Shown here: positions 37,082 through 45,759 of the stretch, one piece after another
Position numbering within the stretch: position 1 is the stretch's first letter
Layout of the letters: the number at the start of each line of letters is the position of its first letter
Source of the DNA: Mesosutterella multiformis
GTDB taxonomy: Bacteria; Pseudomonadota; Gammaproteobacteria; Burkholderiales; Burkholderiaceae_F
Direction: 5' to 3'
Length of the DNA stretch: 64,000 nt
Assembly (NCBI RefSeq): GCF_003402575.1
Contig: NZ_BGZJ01000002.1
Coordinates: 1 to 64,000, forward strand
Notes under the pieces: model-generated
What the model was told of the DNA's origin: nothing
The model's input: the letters and a program-made list of their open reading frames with translations, nothing else
Databases searched by the model: none
Translations under genes and position numbers: made by a program

Positions 37082-37510
37082 TTACCTCAGAAGATTCCGT
37101 TCATAAATCATGCGGCGGTTATCGAGGTAAGCGCGGGCAAAACCCGGGATACGGAAGATATCAATCAGAAGCAGCAGGCTTCCGATAACGAGGAACAGCG
37201 CGCCCACCCCGTTGATGAGGCCGGGGCCGTCAGATCCAATCGCGAAGACGAGGATGATTCCAAGCCAGATCGACGCGATACGGAAGAGTCCGCTCATCGG
37301 CTTTCCGAGATAGAAGCAGTGGACACCGAAAGAGCCAAAGAAGAACCAGAGCACGTAGGCGAGGAACACGGACTTCTTCTCGTTTGAAAGACGCGTCTCG
37401 ATCAGCGTCATCTTGGCGAGATTCTCCATCTTATTGCTTTCCTGGGGGATGGAGGTCGGAGCAGAAGACCCCTGAATCGGGGAAGAGTGGACGGTCGAAG
37501 ATTCAGACAT
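37082..37510 (-). CDS. TM2-domain membrane protein
   Basis: 142 residues from ATG 37510; a second ATG at 37525 is possible. A polar N-terminal 60 residues is followed by the TM2 signature: KKSVFLAYVLWFFFGSFGVHCFYLGKPMSGLFRI (first helix, then G-x-H-x-FYLG), a second hydrophobic segment WLGIILVFAIGSDGPGLINGVGALFLVIGSLLLLIDIFRIPG, and a basic tail. Inner-membrane protein. Family function is unknown. Single-gene unit with its own terminator. Confidence 0.9.
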   Translation of the reverse strand: MSESSTVHSSPIQGSSAPTSIPQESNKMENLAKMTLIETRLSNEKKSVFLAYVLWFFFGSFGVHCFYLGKPMSGLFRIASIWLGIILVFAIGSDGPGLINGVGALFLVIGSLLLLIDIFRIPGFARAYLDNRRMIYERNLLR

Positions 37511-38237
37511 ACGCTTATCCTGCATATTCAGTTAACATGGATAGCGTTATTTTATACATTCCTGTTTATTTTTATATCGATTAGATCAAAAAACAGTACT
37601 CATAAAAACATAACCACGGATTCAAAAATAAGCTATTTAAATAACGTTTTTAAAAGATAGCGTAGGCAAACTGTCGATAAGATTGCCTATTTAAAGGAAA
37701 GTAAGACAATTACACTACCAACAAAACGCTGACTGATCAGCAGGATAAAGCACGGTGTTCAAGCCGACGCAGCTGATCCTATGACGTTATGTATTGACAT
37801 AACGACAGTCCCAATTGCTGTGTCATTTTGTTTTGTTTAACTCCTCAGGCGAGCGTTTTTGTGCGGCTTTCCGCAGCTCAGTCGCCGCTCTTCCGGCACG
37901 CGGAGCGGAAACTTTCCCGCGTTTCTCCGATATCCTTGCTATGGTGACTGTTTTCCGAGAGGTTTCTGAGCCCCCGGAGGTTATTTTTTTGTCGCTCAGG
38001 TAAATCCTCGTAAAGATCGCTAATCAGCCTCTCTGCCCCCGGAATTCCGAACAGAAATTAATACATAAAATCAGAGATATCCCCGCACGCCGGCTTTCTC
38101 GTACCTCCAAGGTAAGACACCGAAGCGCCCTAAGCCTCAGGCGGTTTCTTCTATTCTGGTATTCTTTCGACTGCCGCTATGGCTTTTAGGCTAAACGGTT
38201 ATTATTTTCTTTCGCATTCGGAACTTTACCGCGACGC
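37511..38237. other. 727-base gap upstream of AraC gene
   Basis: No credible gene. The left part is AT-rich (37525-37700). A perfect inverted repeat CGTTATGT-ATTG-ACATAACG lies at 37785-37804 and overlaps a TTGACA that could be a -35 box. A long leader (about 430 bases) separates it from the AraC start codon. An untranslated leader or an unannotated small RNA is possible, but nothing further supports it. Confidence 0.4.
37785..37804. promoter_or_regulatory. 8-bp palindrome overlapping a possible -35 box
   Basis: CGTTATGT and ACATAACG separated by ATTG; TTGACA is at 37794-37799. Operator candidate. Confidence 0.4.
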
Positions 38238-39134
38238 ATGCAGATACCTAACTTTCCGATCGGTCCTGACCAGGAGGACAAAACTCCTCACGGATCCGAT
38301 GAGTTTCCTTTCGCGCTCTATGAGTCCAAACTCTCCCGGAACGCGAGTCATCGGGCGGACTGGCACTGGCACTCTGAGATGCAGCTCTGTCTTGTGAAGA
38401 GCGGCGCGGTGTATGTCTGTCTCTCCGATAAGAAGCTCGAACTGAAAGCAGGCGAAGGCTGTTTCATCAATAGCGGCATGCTGCACATGATCGCCCCGGT
38501 GGAAGACCCGGACAGCACCTACTACTGCATCGACTTTCTTCCGGCACTCCTCTCACTCTTCCCCGGCTCCATTTTCGAAAAGCGCTATATCGACCCCTAT
38601 GTCGGGAACCCGGCGTTTGCCGAGATGGCGTTCAGGCCTTCCGTCCCCTGGCAGGATGAGATTCTCACGAGGCTTCAGACGATCGCGGATCTCGCGGAGT
38701 CGAAACTCTTTGGCTACGAGTACCAGGTCGCCGAGTGCCTGATGCAGATCTGGCTCTCGCTCCTTCAGAATTTCAGGCCCGACGCCGCGAAGAAGACGGT
38801 CGTCAGCCGGGCGAGGAACGACGCTGTTGCCCGCGCGATCATGACGTACGTTCAGGCGCACTATAAGGAAGAGATCACGATCGACTCGATCGCGGAGGCG
38901 GTTCACTACAGCCCGGGCGAATGCTGCCGGCTTTTTAAGCGGGTCACCCACGACACGATCTTCTCCTATATCCGGCTCTACCGCATCACGCAGGCGTCGA
39001 AGCTCCTCCGCGAAACCGGGCTGTCGGTCGAGGACATCGCGACGGAATGCGGGTTCGCAAGCGCAAGCTACTTCATTTCCGCCTTCAAGAAGTGCTTAAA
39101 AACAACGCCGCTCCGGTATCGGAACGGCGCTTAG
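38238..39134 (+). CDS. AraC-family regulator with cupin sensor domain
   Basis: 298 residues. The N-terminal half is an AraC-type cupin (HWHSEMQLCLVKSGAVYVCLSDKKLELKAGEGCFINSGMLHMIAP, about residues 37-85). The C-terminal 100 residues are the double helix-turn-helix (ITIDSIAEAVHYSPGECCRLFKRVTHDTIFSYIRLYRITQASKLLRETGLSVEDIATECGFASASYFISAFKK). The ligand is unknown. The start at 38238 lacks a good ribosome site, so the true start may differ by a few codons. Convergent with the next gene; no obvious target operon adjoins. Confidence 0.9.
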   Translation: MQIPNFPIGPDQEDKTPHGSDEFPFALYESKLSRNASHRADWHWHSEMQLCLVKSGAVYVCLSDKKLELKAGEGCFINSGMLHMIAPVEDPDSTYYCIDFLPALLSLFPGSIFEKRYIDPYVGNPAFAEMAFRPSVPWQDEILTRLQTIADLAESKLFGYEYQVAECLMQIWLSLLQNFRPDAAKKTVVSRARNDAVARAIMTYVQAHYKEEITIDSIAEAVHYSPGECCRLFKRVTHDTIFSYIRLYRITQASKLLRETGLSVEDIATECGFASASYFISAFKKCLKTTPLRYRNGA

Positions 39135-39160
39135 AGGGCTGTTACTCTCACACCCAGGCT

Positions 39161-39658
39161 TCAGACCTGAAGCTCCCAGTACTGGACGTCAAGCCACTTC
39201 CCGAATTTCTTTCCGGACTCGTGGATCGTCCCGACGTACTTGAACCCGTATTTCTTATGAAGCGCGATGCTCGGCTCGTTGACACCGGTAATCAGGGACA
39301 CGACGAGATGCGTCTCGGGATCCTCTTTCGCGAGATTCAGGATCGCTTCCATGAGAAGCGTCCCTATGCGGTGACCGCGGCAGTCGGGGGCCACATAGAT
39401 GGAGAGCTCCACCGTGCTGTGATACGCGGCTTTTGAGGAGAAGGAAGAGAGTGACGCGTAGCCGACAGGCTTCCCGTCGAGTTCCGCCGTGATCAGCGGA
39501 TGATTCTCCTTGTTATGCTCGTAAAACCACACCGCCCGCTCTTCAAGCGTCAGCGGCTTCAGGTCAAACGTCGCGACGCCGTGCTCCACCTCGTGGTTAT
39601 AGATGTCGAGGAGCGCGGGAAGATCGCTCTCAACAGACTTACGAATTGTGACTGCCAT
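39161..39658 (-). CDS. GNAT acetyltransferase (phosphinothricin acetyltransferase-like)
   Basis: 165 residues, ATG 39658. GNAT motifs: VRKSVESDLPALLDIYNHEVEHGVATFDL at the start, PVGYASLSSFSSKAAYHSTVELSIYVAPDCRGHRIGTLLMEAILNLAKE (acetyl-CoA P-loop R-G-H-R-I-G) and GVNEPSIALHKKYGFKYVGTIHESGKKFGKWLDVQYWELQV. The YxxHGVATFDL and WLDV-YWE features match the Pat/Bar-like branch that acetylates methionine-sulfone or phosphinothricin-type amines. Exact substrate unknown. Confidence 0.92.
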   Translation of the reverse strand: MAVTIRKSVESDLPALLDIYNHEVEHGVATFDLKPLTLEERAVWFYEHNKENHPLITAELDGKPVGYASLSSFSSKAAYHSTVELSIYVAPDCRGHRIGTLLMEAILNLAKEDPETHLVVSLITGVNEPSIALHKKYGFKYVGTIHESGKKFGKWLDVQYWELQV

Positions 39659-39858
39659 TCTCTTTCTCGCTTTTTAGTGTTCTGCAGGAAGGGTCTGCAT
39701 AGGAAGCAATCATAACCGCGGCGACATGCGCCGAATCCCGGAGTAACCCGGGAAACTGTGGTTTCCGAGGTAATACATCTATCATCAGTAAACTAACCGG
39801 TTATCAGGGCGGCTTCCGCCTGCCCTTTCTCCTCATTTCTTCTGAATTCAGGATCGCT

Positions 39859-40182
39859 ATGCCAGACACCACGACTCTCATCATCACGCGCTGCGAAGAA
39901 AAATCGGGTGAAGTCCTGGTGTACGGACGGGAGACGTCGGATCCTGACACCGCGGAGCGCCTCCTCTTCACGAAGAAGGGGCGGCTTCGGGCGTTCAGTC
40001 AGACGCAGGTCGCGGTGGAGTTTTATGACGGAGCGACGGAGTACTACGACGCGCGGGGCGCGATGGTGATGCCGGGCTTCACGGCAAACGGCGCGGCGGA
40101 CACCCGATGGATCAAGTACGCGATGATCGCGGTCGTCATCCTCATCATCGTCGCGACCGCGATGGGAGTGCCGATCGGATAA
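39859..40182 (+). CDS. small membrane protein of unknown function
   Basis: 107 residues, ATG 39859 behind AGGA. A soluble beta-rich-looking N-terminal 80 residues (TLIITRCEEKSGEVLVYGRE...) is followed by a C-terminal transmembrane helix (WIKYAMIAVVILIIVATAMGVPIG), i.e. a tail-anchored layout. Codon use matches the neighbours. No family recognised. Followed by a strong terminator. Confidence 0.65.
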   Translation: MPDTTTLIITRCEEKSGEVLVYGRETSDPDTAERLLFTKKGRLRAFSQTQVAVEFYDGATEYYDARGAMVMPGFTANGAADTRWIKYAMIAVVILIIVATAMGVPIG

Positions 40183-40225
40183 AGATCGCTTTCATCCGAA
40201 GACCGCTCTTCTTCACCCCAAAATA

Positions 40226-40260
40226 GAAAGCGGAGTTCCCTCTGAAGGAACTCCGCTTTC
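40226..40260. terminator. bidirectional terminator
   Basis: Perfect 14-bp arms GAAAGCGGAGTTCC and GGAACTCCGCTTTC (40226-40239, 40247-40260) between the convergent small membrane protein and YgfZ genes. Confidence 0.8.
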
Positions 40261-40289
40261 GTCAATCAATCAATGAAACTTAAAGCCGC

Positions 40290-41195
40290 TTACTTCGTCG
40301 TCTGGAAGAGGAAGTACGTGGTGCCGGCCGCCTTCACGGACTCGACGACGATTCCGAGCTTCTCCTCAAACGTGAAGTCAGAGCCCGCGGCCGGGACATC
40401 ACCCTCGGTCTTCGCGAAGACCATCGTCTTCCCGAATTTCGCCATGTTGTTATGGACGCGCGAGATCACTTCCTGTCCCGGGTAGCAGCCCTTGTTGTAG
40501 GTCACGCCGCCGAGCGTGTCGTAATTGATCGCCTGCGGGACAAATTTCGACATGGAGCTCGTGAACACCGTCGGAACGCCGGCGGAGATTTCAGCGAGCC
40601 ACCAGAAGGCTTCGGGAACGCGGGTGCCGGCGAGAGCCGCGATCTGATCCGCGGACCCAAGAACGAGGAGGCGTTCCGCCGGGGTTTCAAAGCCGGGGAC
40701 GGGTTCCTCCGTCGGAATCACGCGGCCCGCGATCGCGCCATTCGCGCGGGCGGTGGTCCAGAGGCAGGGCGGCACTTCGAGCCCGGCGGGGGCGAGAGCG
40801 GCTTTCAGATCGTCGTTCGACCCCATCACGCCCGCGACCTTCACCGTGTCCGAGACGTCCTCGAACTTCACCTTGGAGCGGAAGATATAGATGCTGATCC
40901 GTTTCAGAAACTCCGGCAGCGTTTCGCGCGGCACCACGAGGAACACAGACTCCTCGTTCTCCATCACGATACGCGGGGTCGCGAGCAGCCGCCCCTTCAC
41001 TTCGGCCCAGCCCGCGAGTTTCATCGCGTCGCCGAGACCCGTCACACGGACGCAGAAAAGCTTATCGAGAAGATCCACGGCGTCCTTGCCGCTCGCGCGG
41101 ACAACACCCAGACCGGCAAGCTCCGTGATAAGAGGCCGGTTCGCCGCGAGAGAGAGTTCATCTGCAGAAAGTTCCCAGCTTCCGTTATCGCTCAT
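40290..41195 (-). CDS. ygfZ: YgfZ-family folate-dependent Fe-S protein maintenance factor
   Basis: 301 residues from ATG 41195, which has AAAGGAAC upstream; an in-frame extension to 41357 lacks a site. The family motif KGCYPGQE is at about residue 240 (YNKGCYPGQEVISRVHNN), including the functionally important Cys. The N-terminal GcvT-like fold shows in GVVRASGKDAVDLLDKLFCVRVTGL. YgfZ proteins bind tetrahydrofolate and help assemble or repair certain Fe-S enzymes, which suits a genome rich in Fe-S reductases. Confidence 0.93.
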   Translation of the reverse strand: MSDNGSWELSADELSLAANRPLITELAGLGVVRASGKDAVDLLDKLFCVRVTGLGDAMKLAGWAEVKGRLLATPRIVMENEESVFLVVPRETLPEFLKRISIYIFRSKVKFEDVSDTVKVAGVMGSNDDLKAALAPAGLEVPPCLWTTARANGAIAGRVIPTEEPVPGFETPAERLLVLGSADQIAALAGTRVPEAFWWLAEISAGVPTVFTSSMSKFVPQAINYDTLGGVTYNKGCYPGQEVISRVHNNMAKFGKTMVFAKTEGDVPAAGSDFTFEEKLGIVVESVKAAGTTYFLFQTTK

Positions 41196-41310
41196 GTTCT
41201 TTGGTTCCTTTCGGGTTGTGTTGTGAAACGTGAGAAAACGCGTAATTCCGAGCGTTTCTCTCTGAATTGACCGAAAGGATACACGCGTTAAAAGAAAATA
41301 ACGCGGCTTT

Positions 41311-42303
41311 TTACGATTTTGATTGGGGTACGAAACCTTCGGGCATCGGAATCCCAAGCTTCCCGTACCAGAACTGCCACTGGTTCGCGAAGGTCGCGAA
41401 GACGCCTCGCTCCACGTACGCCATGAGTTCCCGGAGCACCTTGTCGTCCTGCGACCCCGCCCGGCAGTAGACGTGATAGTGCCAGGGCTCGCGATGCCAC
41501 CCTTTCAGCACCGGGAAGACAAAGCCGCTCGCAAGGTAATCCGACACAAAGCCGGGCGTGAGGTCAATCGCGAGGCCTTCACTCGCGAGCAGCATCTCGC
41601 GGCACGCCGCGGCGTCCCCGTGCTGCACCCGGTGACCCCGGTCGATGTAATAGGTCTCGGTTCCGTTCTCGAGCTTATTCGAGTACCCAAGGTTCTGCGT
41701 GTAGCGAAGGAGGATTGTGTGGTGCTTCAGATCCTCAATCGTTTCCGGGAGCCCGTACTTCCGCTCGTACTTCTTCGTCGCCATGATGAAGGAGTAGCAG
41801 ATGCCGGCGGGAAGCGCGAAGAGCCTCGGATCCGGCCGGTAGTAGCTCCCGAGTGACACATCGGTTTTCCCCGCGATCAGCGCCGGGAGCCCCGAGTCCG
41901 CTGAGATCTCGACCCGGACGTCCGGGTGCCGGTCTTCGTACGTCATGATCTGGCTGATGAGGGTCACGCGGTTGAGATTCATCGGGAGACTGAGCCGCAG
42001 TGTCCGCTTTTCGCCTTCCCGGGCTTCAAGCGCGTGGACTTCACTCGCGAGTTCCAGCGCGTCACGCCTCGCCTTCACCATCTTCTGCGCGAAAACGGCG
42101 AGCCGTGTCCCGGTTTCAGTGAGCACCGCGGGCCGCACGCGGCGGTCCAGAATTCCGACCCCGAGTTCCGTCTCAAGCCCCGCGATGAGGCGGCTCGCGA
42201 CAGAAAGATCAAGCGACTCCGCGGCCGCGGCTTTCGCGAGCCCGCCGGTTTTCCGGCAGGCGGAGAGCAGCGACCAGGCTTCAAAATTATCGGTTTTCCT
42301 CAT
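41311..42303 (-). CDS. LysR-family regulator divergent from malic enzyme module
   Basis: 330 residues, ATG 42303. An N-terminal winged helix (FEAWSLLSACRKTGGLAKAAAAESLDLSVASRLIAGLETELGVGILDRRVRPAVLTETG) is followed by the periplasmic-binding-protein-like sensor domain (from about 90; LRLSLPMNLNRVTLISQIMTYEDRHPDVRVEISAD). It resembles the LysR protein at 53211 in the N-D/N-x-EAW opening and R-P-x-x-LTE-x-G segment, so the two are one subfamily. Divergent by 199 bases from the maeA-transporter-larA genes, which it probably controls. Confidence 0.92.
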   Translation of the reverse strand: MRKTDNFEAWSLLSACRKTGGLAKAAAAESLDLSVASRLIAGLETELGVGILDRRVRPAVLTETGTRLAVFAQKMVKARRDALELASEVHALEAREGEKRTLRLSLPMNLNRVTLISQIMTYEDRHPDVRVEISADSGLPALIAGKTDVSLGSYYRPDPRLFALPAGICYSFIMATKKYERKYGLPETIEDLKHHTILLRYTQNLGYSNKLENGTETYYIDRGHRVQHGDAAACREMLLASEGLAIDLTPGFVSDYLASGFVFPVLKGWHREPWHYHVYCRAGSQDDKVLRELMAYVERGVFATFANQWQFWYGKLGIPMPEGFVPQSKS

Positions 42304-42502
42304 CTTTCGGGCCTTCCCGGCGTTACGTCTGACGCTCTCATTCTAGCTTGTTAAATCAGCAAGTAAAGTTTGCCGCTTTGTCATTCACTAATTCTTTCGG
42401 ACTACATATATTGTCCAGTAACGGAGAAAAGCGCCGAAGCCTGATTCATCGGGCTTCCGGCCCGATTCCCCAACTCTCAATCTTGAAGGACGGGAAATAA
42501 AG

Positions 42503-44125
42503 ATGACTGAAACTCTGAAAGGCAATGCCCTGCTTCAGAACGGGACACTCAGCAAAGGAACGGCTTATACGGCGGAAGAGCGGAAGGCGCTCGGACTCAC
42601 GGGACTTCTCCCCCCGATGCCAGCCTCGATCGGCATGCAGGAAGAAGCGATGATGGAGGTCTATCACAGCTTCTCCACACCGCTTCAGAAGAGCATCTTC
42701 CTCGACGCGCTCCGCGCGGCGAACGAGACGCTCTTCTTCCGCATGCTGATGGATAACGTGGATGAGCTGCTCCCCGTGGTCTACACGCCGACCGTCGGTG
42801 ACTTCTGCAAGCAGTACAGCCATCTCCTCCGCTTCCCCCGCGGCATGTTCCTCTCGATCGAGGATAAGGGGCATCTCGCGGAGATCCTCAATAACGCCCC
42901 GCAGAAAGAAGTGGACATGATCGTGGTGACAGACGGTGAACGTATCCTCGGTCTCGGGGACCTCGGCATCAATGGTCACGGGATCCCGGTCGGGAAGCTC
43001 GTTTTCTACACCGTCTGCGCGGGCGTGGACCCGGCGAAGTGCCTCGGGATCACGCTTGATGTCGGCACGAACCGCGAGCGTTATCTCAAGGATCCGCTCT
43101 ACCTCGGCCACCGTCATGAGCGTGTCCGCGGGAAGGAATACGACGAATTTATTGAGGAGTTCTTCCAGGCCGTGAAGGCGAAGTGGCCGAACTGCGCGAT
43201 TCAGTTCGAGGACTTCGCGAACCAGAACGCGTTCCGGCTCCTTGACCGCTACCGTAACCGCTACGCCTGCTTCTCGGACGACATTCAGGGGACCGCCGGA
43301 GCGGTCGTCGCCGGTTTCTTCTCCGCCTGCCGCGCGAAGGGCACGAAGGTGTCAGACGAACGGATCATGTTCCTCGGGGCCGGTGAATCCGGCACGGGTT
43401 CCTCTCGGCTCCTTGTCGAGGCGATGAAGGAAGAGGGGCTCACGGAAGAAGAAGCCCGCTCGAAGATCTGGCTCTTCGATATCAATGGCCCGATTTCGAC
43501 GCGCCGCAGCGATATCGCGGACTACATGAAGCCCTTCGCGAAGGACGTGGATCCGAGCCTGACGTTCGAAGCCTATGTCGACCTCGTGAAGCCCACCGCG
43601 ATTGTCGGACTCTCCACCTGCGGCGGCGCGTTCACTGAGTCGATTGTCCGGAAGATGGCCGCGATGAACGACCGCCCAATCATCTTCGCGCTCTCGAACC
43701 CGAACTCGCACTCCGAATGCTCCGCGGAACAGGCTTACGAGTGGACCGACGGCTGGGCGCTCTTCTGCTCAGGCTCCCCGTTCGAGCCCGTCACCTATAA
43801 CAGGAAGACCTTTGTGCCGCGCCAGGGCAACAACTACTTCATCTTCCCGGGGATCGGGCTTGGCGCGATTCTCTCTGGCTGCACCGGGATTCCGCCTGAA
43901 GTCCTGCTTCTCGCGAGCCACACGGTCGCGGACTGCGTGACAGACGCGGATCTCGCTCAGGGGTCGCTCTTCCCGCCCTCTTCCTTCATGCGGAAGATCA
44001 GCCACGACATCGCGGTGAACGTGATCCGCAACGCCCAGAAGACCGGACGCTGCGCGAGAACCGATATCCCGGCTGACCTCGATCAGTACGTGACGGACTA
44101 CATGTATTCGCCTGAGTACCGGTAA
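42503..44125 (+). CDS. maeA: NAD-type malic enzyme
   Basis: 540 residues, ATG 42503. Oxidative decarboxylation of L-malate to pyruvate and CO2. Conserved blocks in order: LPVVYTPTVGDFCKQYSHLLRFPRGMFLS (catalytic Tyr region), VVTDGERILGLGDLGINGHGIPVGKLVFYTVCAGVDP (catalytic Lys in PVGK), CAIQFEDFANQNAFRLLDRYRNRYACFSDDIQGTAG (metal-binding E-D and D), and the nucleotide loop IMFLGAGESGTGSS. Length is close to E. coli MaeA (565). First gene of a module with a dicarboxylate transporter and a LarA-like racemase. Confidence 0.95.
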   Translation: MTETLKGNALLQNGTLSKGTAYTAEERKALGLTGLLPPMPASIGMQEEAMMEVYHSFSTPLQKSIFLDALRAANETLFFRMLMDNVDELLPVVYTPTVGDFCKQYSHLLRFPRGMFLSIEDKGHLAEILNNAPQKEVDMIVVTDGERILGLGDLGINGHGIPVGKLVFYTVCAGVDPAKCLGITLDVGTNRERYLKDPLYLGHRHERVRGKEYDEFIEEFFQAVKAKWPNCAIQFEDFANQNAFRLLDRYRNRYACFSDDIQGTAGAVVAGFFSACRAKGTKVSDERIMFLGAGESGTGSSRLLVEAMKEEGLTEEEARSKIWLFDINGPISTRRSDIADYMKPFAKDVDPSLTFEAYVDLVKPTAIVGLSTCGGAFTESIVRKMAAMNDRPIIFALSNPNSHSECSAEQAYEWTDGWALFCSGSPFEPVTYNRKTFVPRQGNNYFIFPGIGLGAILSGCTGIPPEVLLLASHTVADCVTDADLAQGSLFPPSSFMRKISHDIAVNVIRNAQKTGRCARTDIPADLDQYVTDYMYSPEYR

Positions 44126-44291
44126 TCCATGAAAGGCCGCGAGTCGGGTCCCGGCGGTTTCGGGCCCGGCTAGCGGCACCCCCCCACGCCTCCCCTGGCT
44201 TCCCTCTCCGCCCGGGTCCGTTACTTCGATATCGGACCAGGCCAGGGGCAGGCGTCCCTAAATTCGCGGTTCGGGCGGATTTTCTGATCGG

Positions 44292-45746
44292 ATGCCTACC
44301 ATGTCTGATACAAAAAGTAATGAAGCACCCCAGCCTCAGCCCTCTAAAACGGAGTGGTGGCGAGCGGCGATTCCGCTCGCGGTGCTCCTCATTCTCTGGT
44401 TCTGCCCGCTGCCGGATGGCCTGAGCGCCAAGGGCATGCACATGTTCGCGATTTTCGCGGCGACGATTGTGAGTATCCTCACCGCGCCGCTTCCAACCGG
44501 CGCGATCATGTTTATCGCGCTCACGGTCGCCTACTTCACCGGGACGCTCACGCTCAAAGAAGACCTCGCGGGGTTCTCGTCCGGCACCGTGTGGCTCATT
44601 TTCTCGGCCTACATTCTGTCGCTTGGCTTCGTGAAGTCCGGTCTCGGAAAGCGGATCGCGTACTTCATGCTCTCGAAATTCGGCGGCAGCTCTACCGGTA
44701 TCGCCTATTCGCTCGGTCTCGCTGACCTCATCATGGCGTCCGCGATGCCGTCTGTCACCGCCCGAGGCGGCGGCATCATCATGCCGGTCGCACGTTCCAT
44801 CTGCCGTGTGATGGGGTCGGAGCCAGGTGAATCCGGAAAGAAGATCGGTGACTACCTCATGATGACCTGCTTCCAGGTCACGCCGATCACGGGCGGCCTC
44901 TTCATGACCGGTATGGCGGCGAATCTGCTCGCCGTGCAGCTCGCGAAGGATCAGCTTGGGATCCAGCTCACCTGGGGCGGGTGGACGCTCGCCGCCTTCG
45001 CGCCCTGCGTCGCCGCGTTCCTCATTCTCCCCTGGTTCACGAAGCTCCTCATCCGCCCGACGATGAATCACACGCCGGAAGTGAAGGTGCACGGGAAAGA
45101 AATGCTCGCGGAGCTTGGACCGCTCTCCACGCAGGAGAAGAAGGTCGCGGTGGGCTTCATCCTCGCGCTCCTTGGCTGGGGCACCGCGATCCTCACGGGC
45201 TTCAACGCGAACGCGATCGGTATCGCTGTGGTCGCGTACCTGATGGTCACAAAGGCCCTTGAGTGGAAGGACGCCCTCGCTGAAAAAGCCGCCTGGGACA
45301 CGGTGGTGTGGTTCGGTGTCTTCATTTCACTCGCGACCGGTCTCTCGAAACTCGGCTTCATCAAGTGGTTCACGGGTGTGGTCTCGGCGCAGCTCGCGGG
45401 TTCCGCCTGGATCGCCGCGTTCCTGCTCCTCCTCGTGATCTATGTCTACACGCATTACCTCTTCGCGACGGTGGCAGCTCACGTGATCGCTATGTATGTA
45501 CCGTTCGCCGCGGTCGCCATTGCCTGCGGCGCGCCGGTGGGACTCGTCGCGATCGCGTTCTGCATCTTCTCTAACCCGATGTGGGGTCTCACGGAATACG
45601 GTTCCGGCCCTGGCCCGCTCTACTTCGGTCAGGGGTACTTCGAGCGCCCCAGGTTCTATGCCCTTAATTTCGCCGTGATCACGATGGATGTGGTCGTGAT
45701 GCTTGCGGTCGGCATCGCCTGGTGGAAGGTAATCGGTCTCTATTGA
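44292..45746 (+). CDS. DASS-family dicarboxylate transporter
   Basis: 484 residues, about 12-13 hydrophobic segments. Typical of the divalent anion:Na+ symporter family, near the CitT/SodiT1 branch: GTVWLIFSAYILSLGFVKSGLGKRIAYFMLSKFG early, then SAMPSVTARGGGIIMPVARSICR (the SxPS/T-type substrate loop), and the second half with AAWDTVVWFGVFISLATGLSKLGFIKWFTGVV and HYLFATVAAHVIAMYVPFAAVAIA. Likely substrates are malate, fumarate, succinate or related acids. It lies 166 bases after maeA and 13 bases before larA, so co-transcription is likely. A second ATG at 44301 is an alternative start. Confidence 0.93.
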   Translation: MPTMSDTKSNEAPQPQPSKTEWWRAAIPLAVLLILWFCPLPDGLSAKGMHMFAIFAATIVSILTAPLPTGAIMFIALTVAYFTGTLTLKEDLAGFSSGTVWLIFSAYILSLGFVKSGLGKRIAYFMLSKFGGSSTGIAYSLGLADLIMASAMPSVTARGGGIIMPVARSICRVMGSEPGESGKKIGDYLMMTCFQVTPITGGLFMTGMAANLLAVQLAKDQLGIQLTWGGWTLAAFAPCVAAFLILPWFTKLLIRPTMNHTPEVKVHGKEMLAELGPLSTQEKKVAVGFILALLGWGTAILTGFNANAIGIAVVAYLMVTKALEWKDALAEKAAWDTVVWFGVFISLATGLSKLGFIKWFTGVVSAQLAGSAWIAAFLLLLVIYVYTHYLFATVAAHVIAMYVPFAAVAIACGAPVGLVAIAFCIFSNPMWGLTEYGSGPGPLYFGQGYFERPRFYALNFAVITMDVVVMLAVGIAWWKVIGLY

Positions 45747-45759
45747 TAGGAATGGAAAA

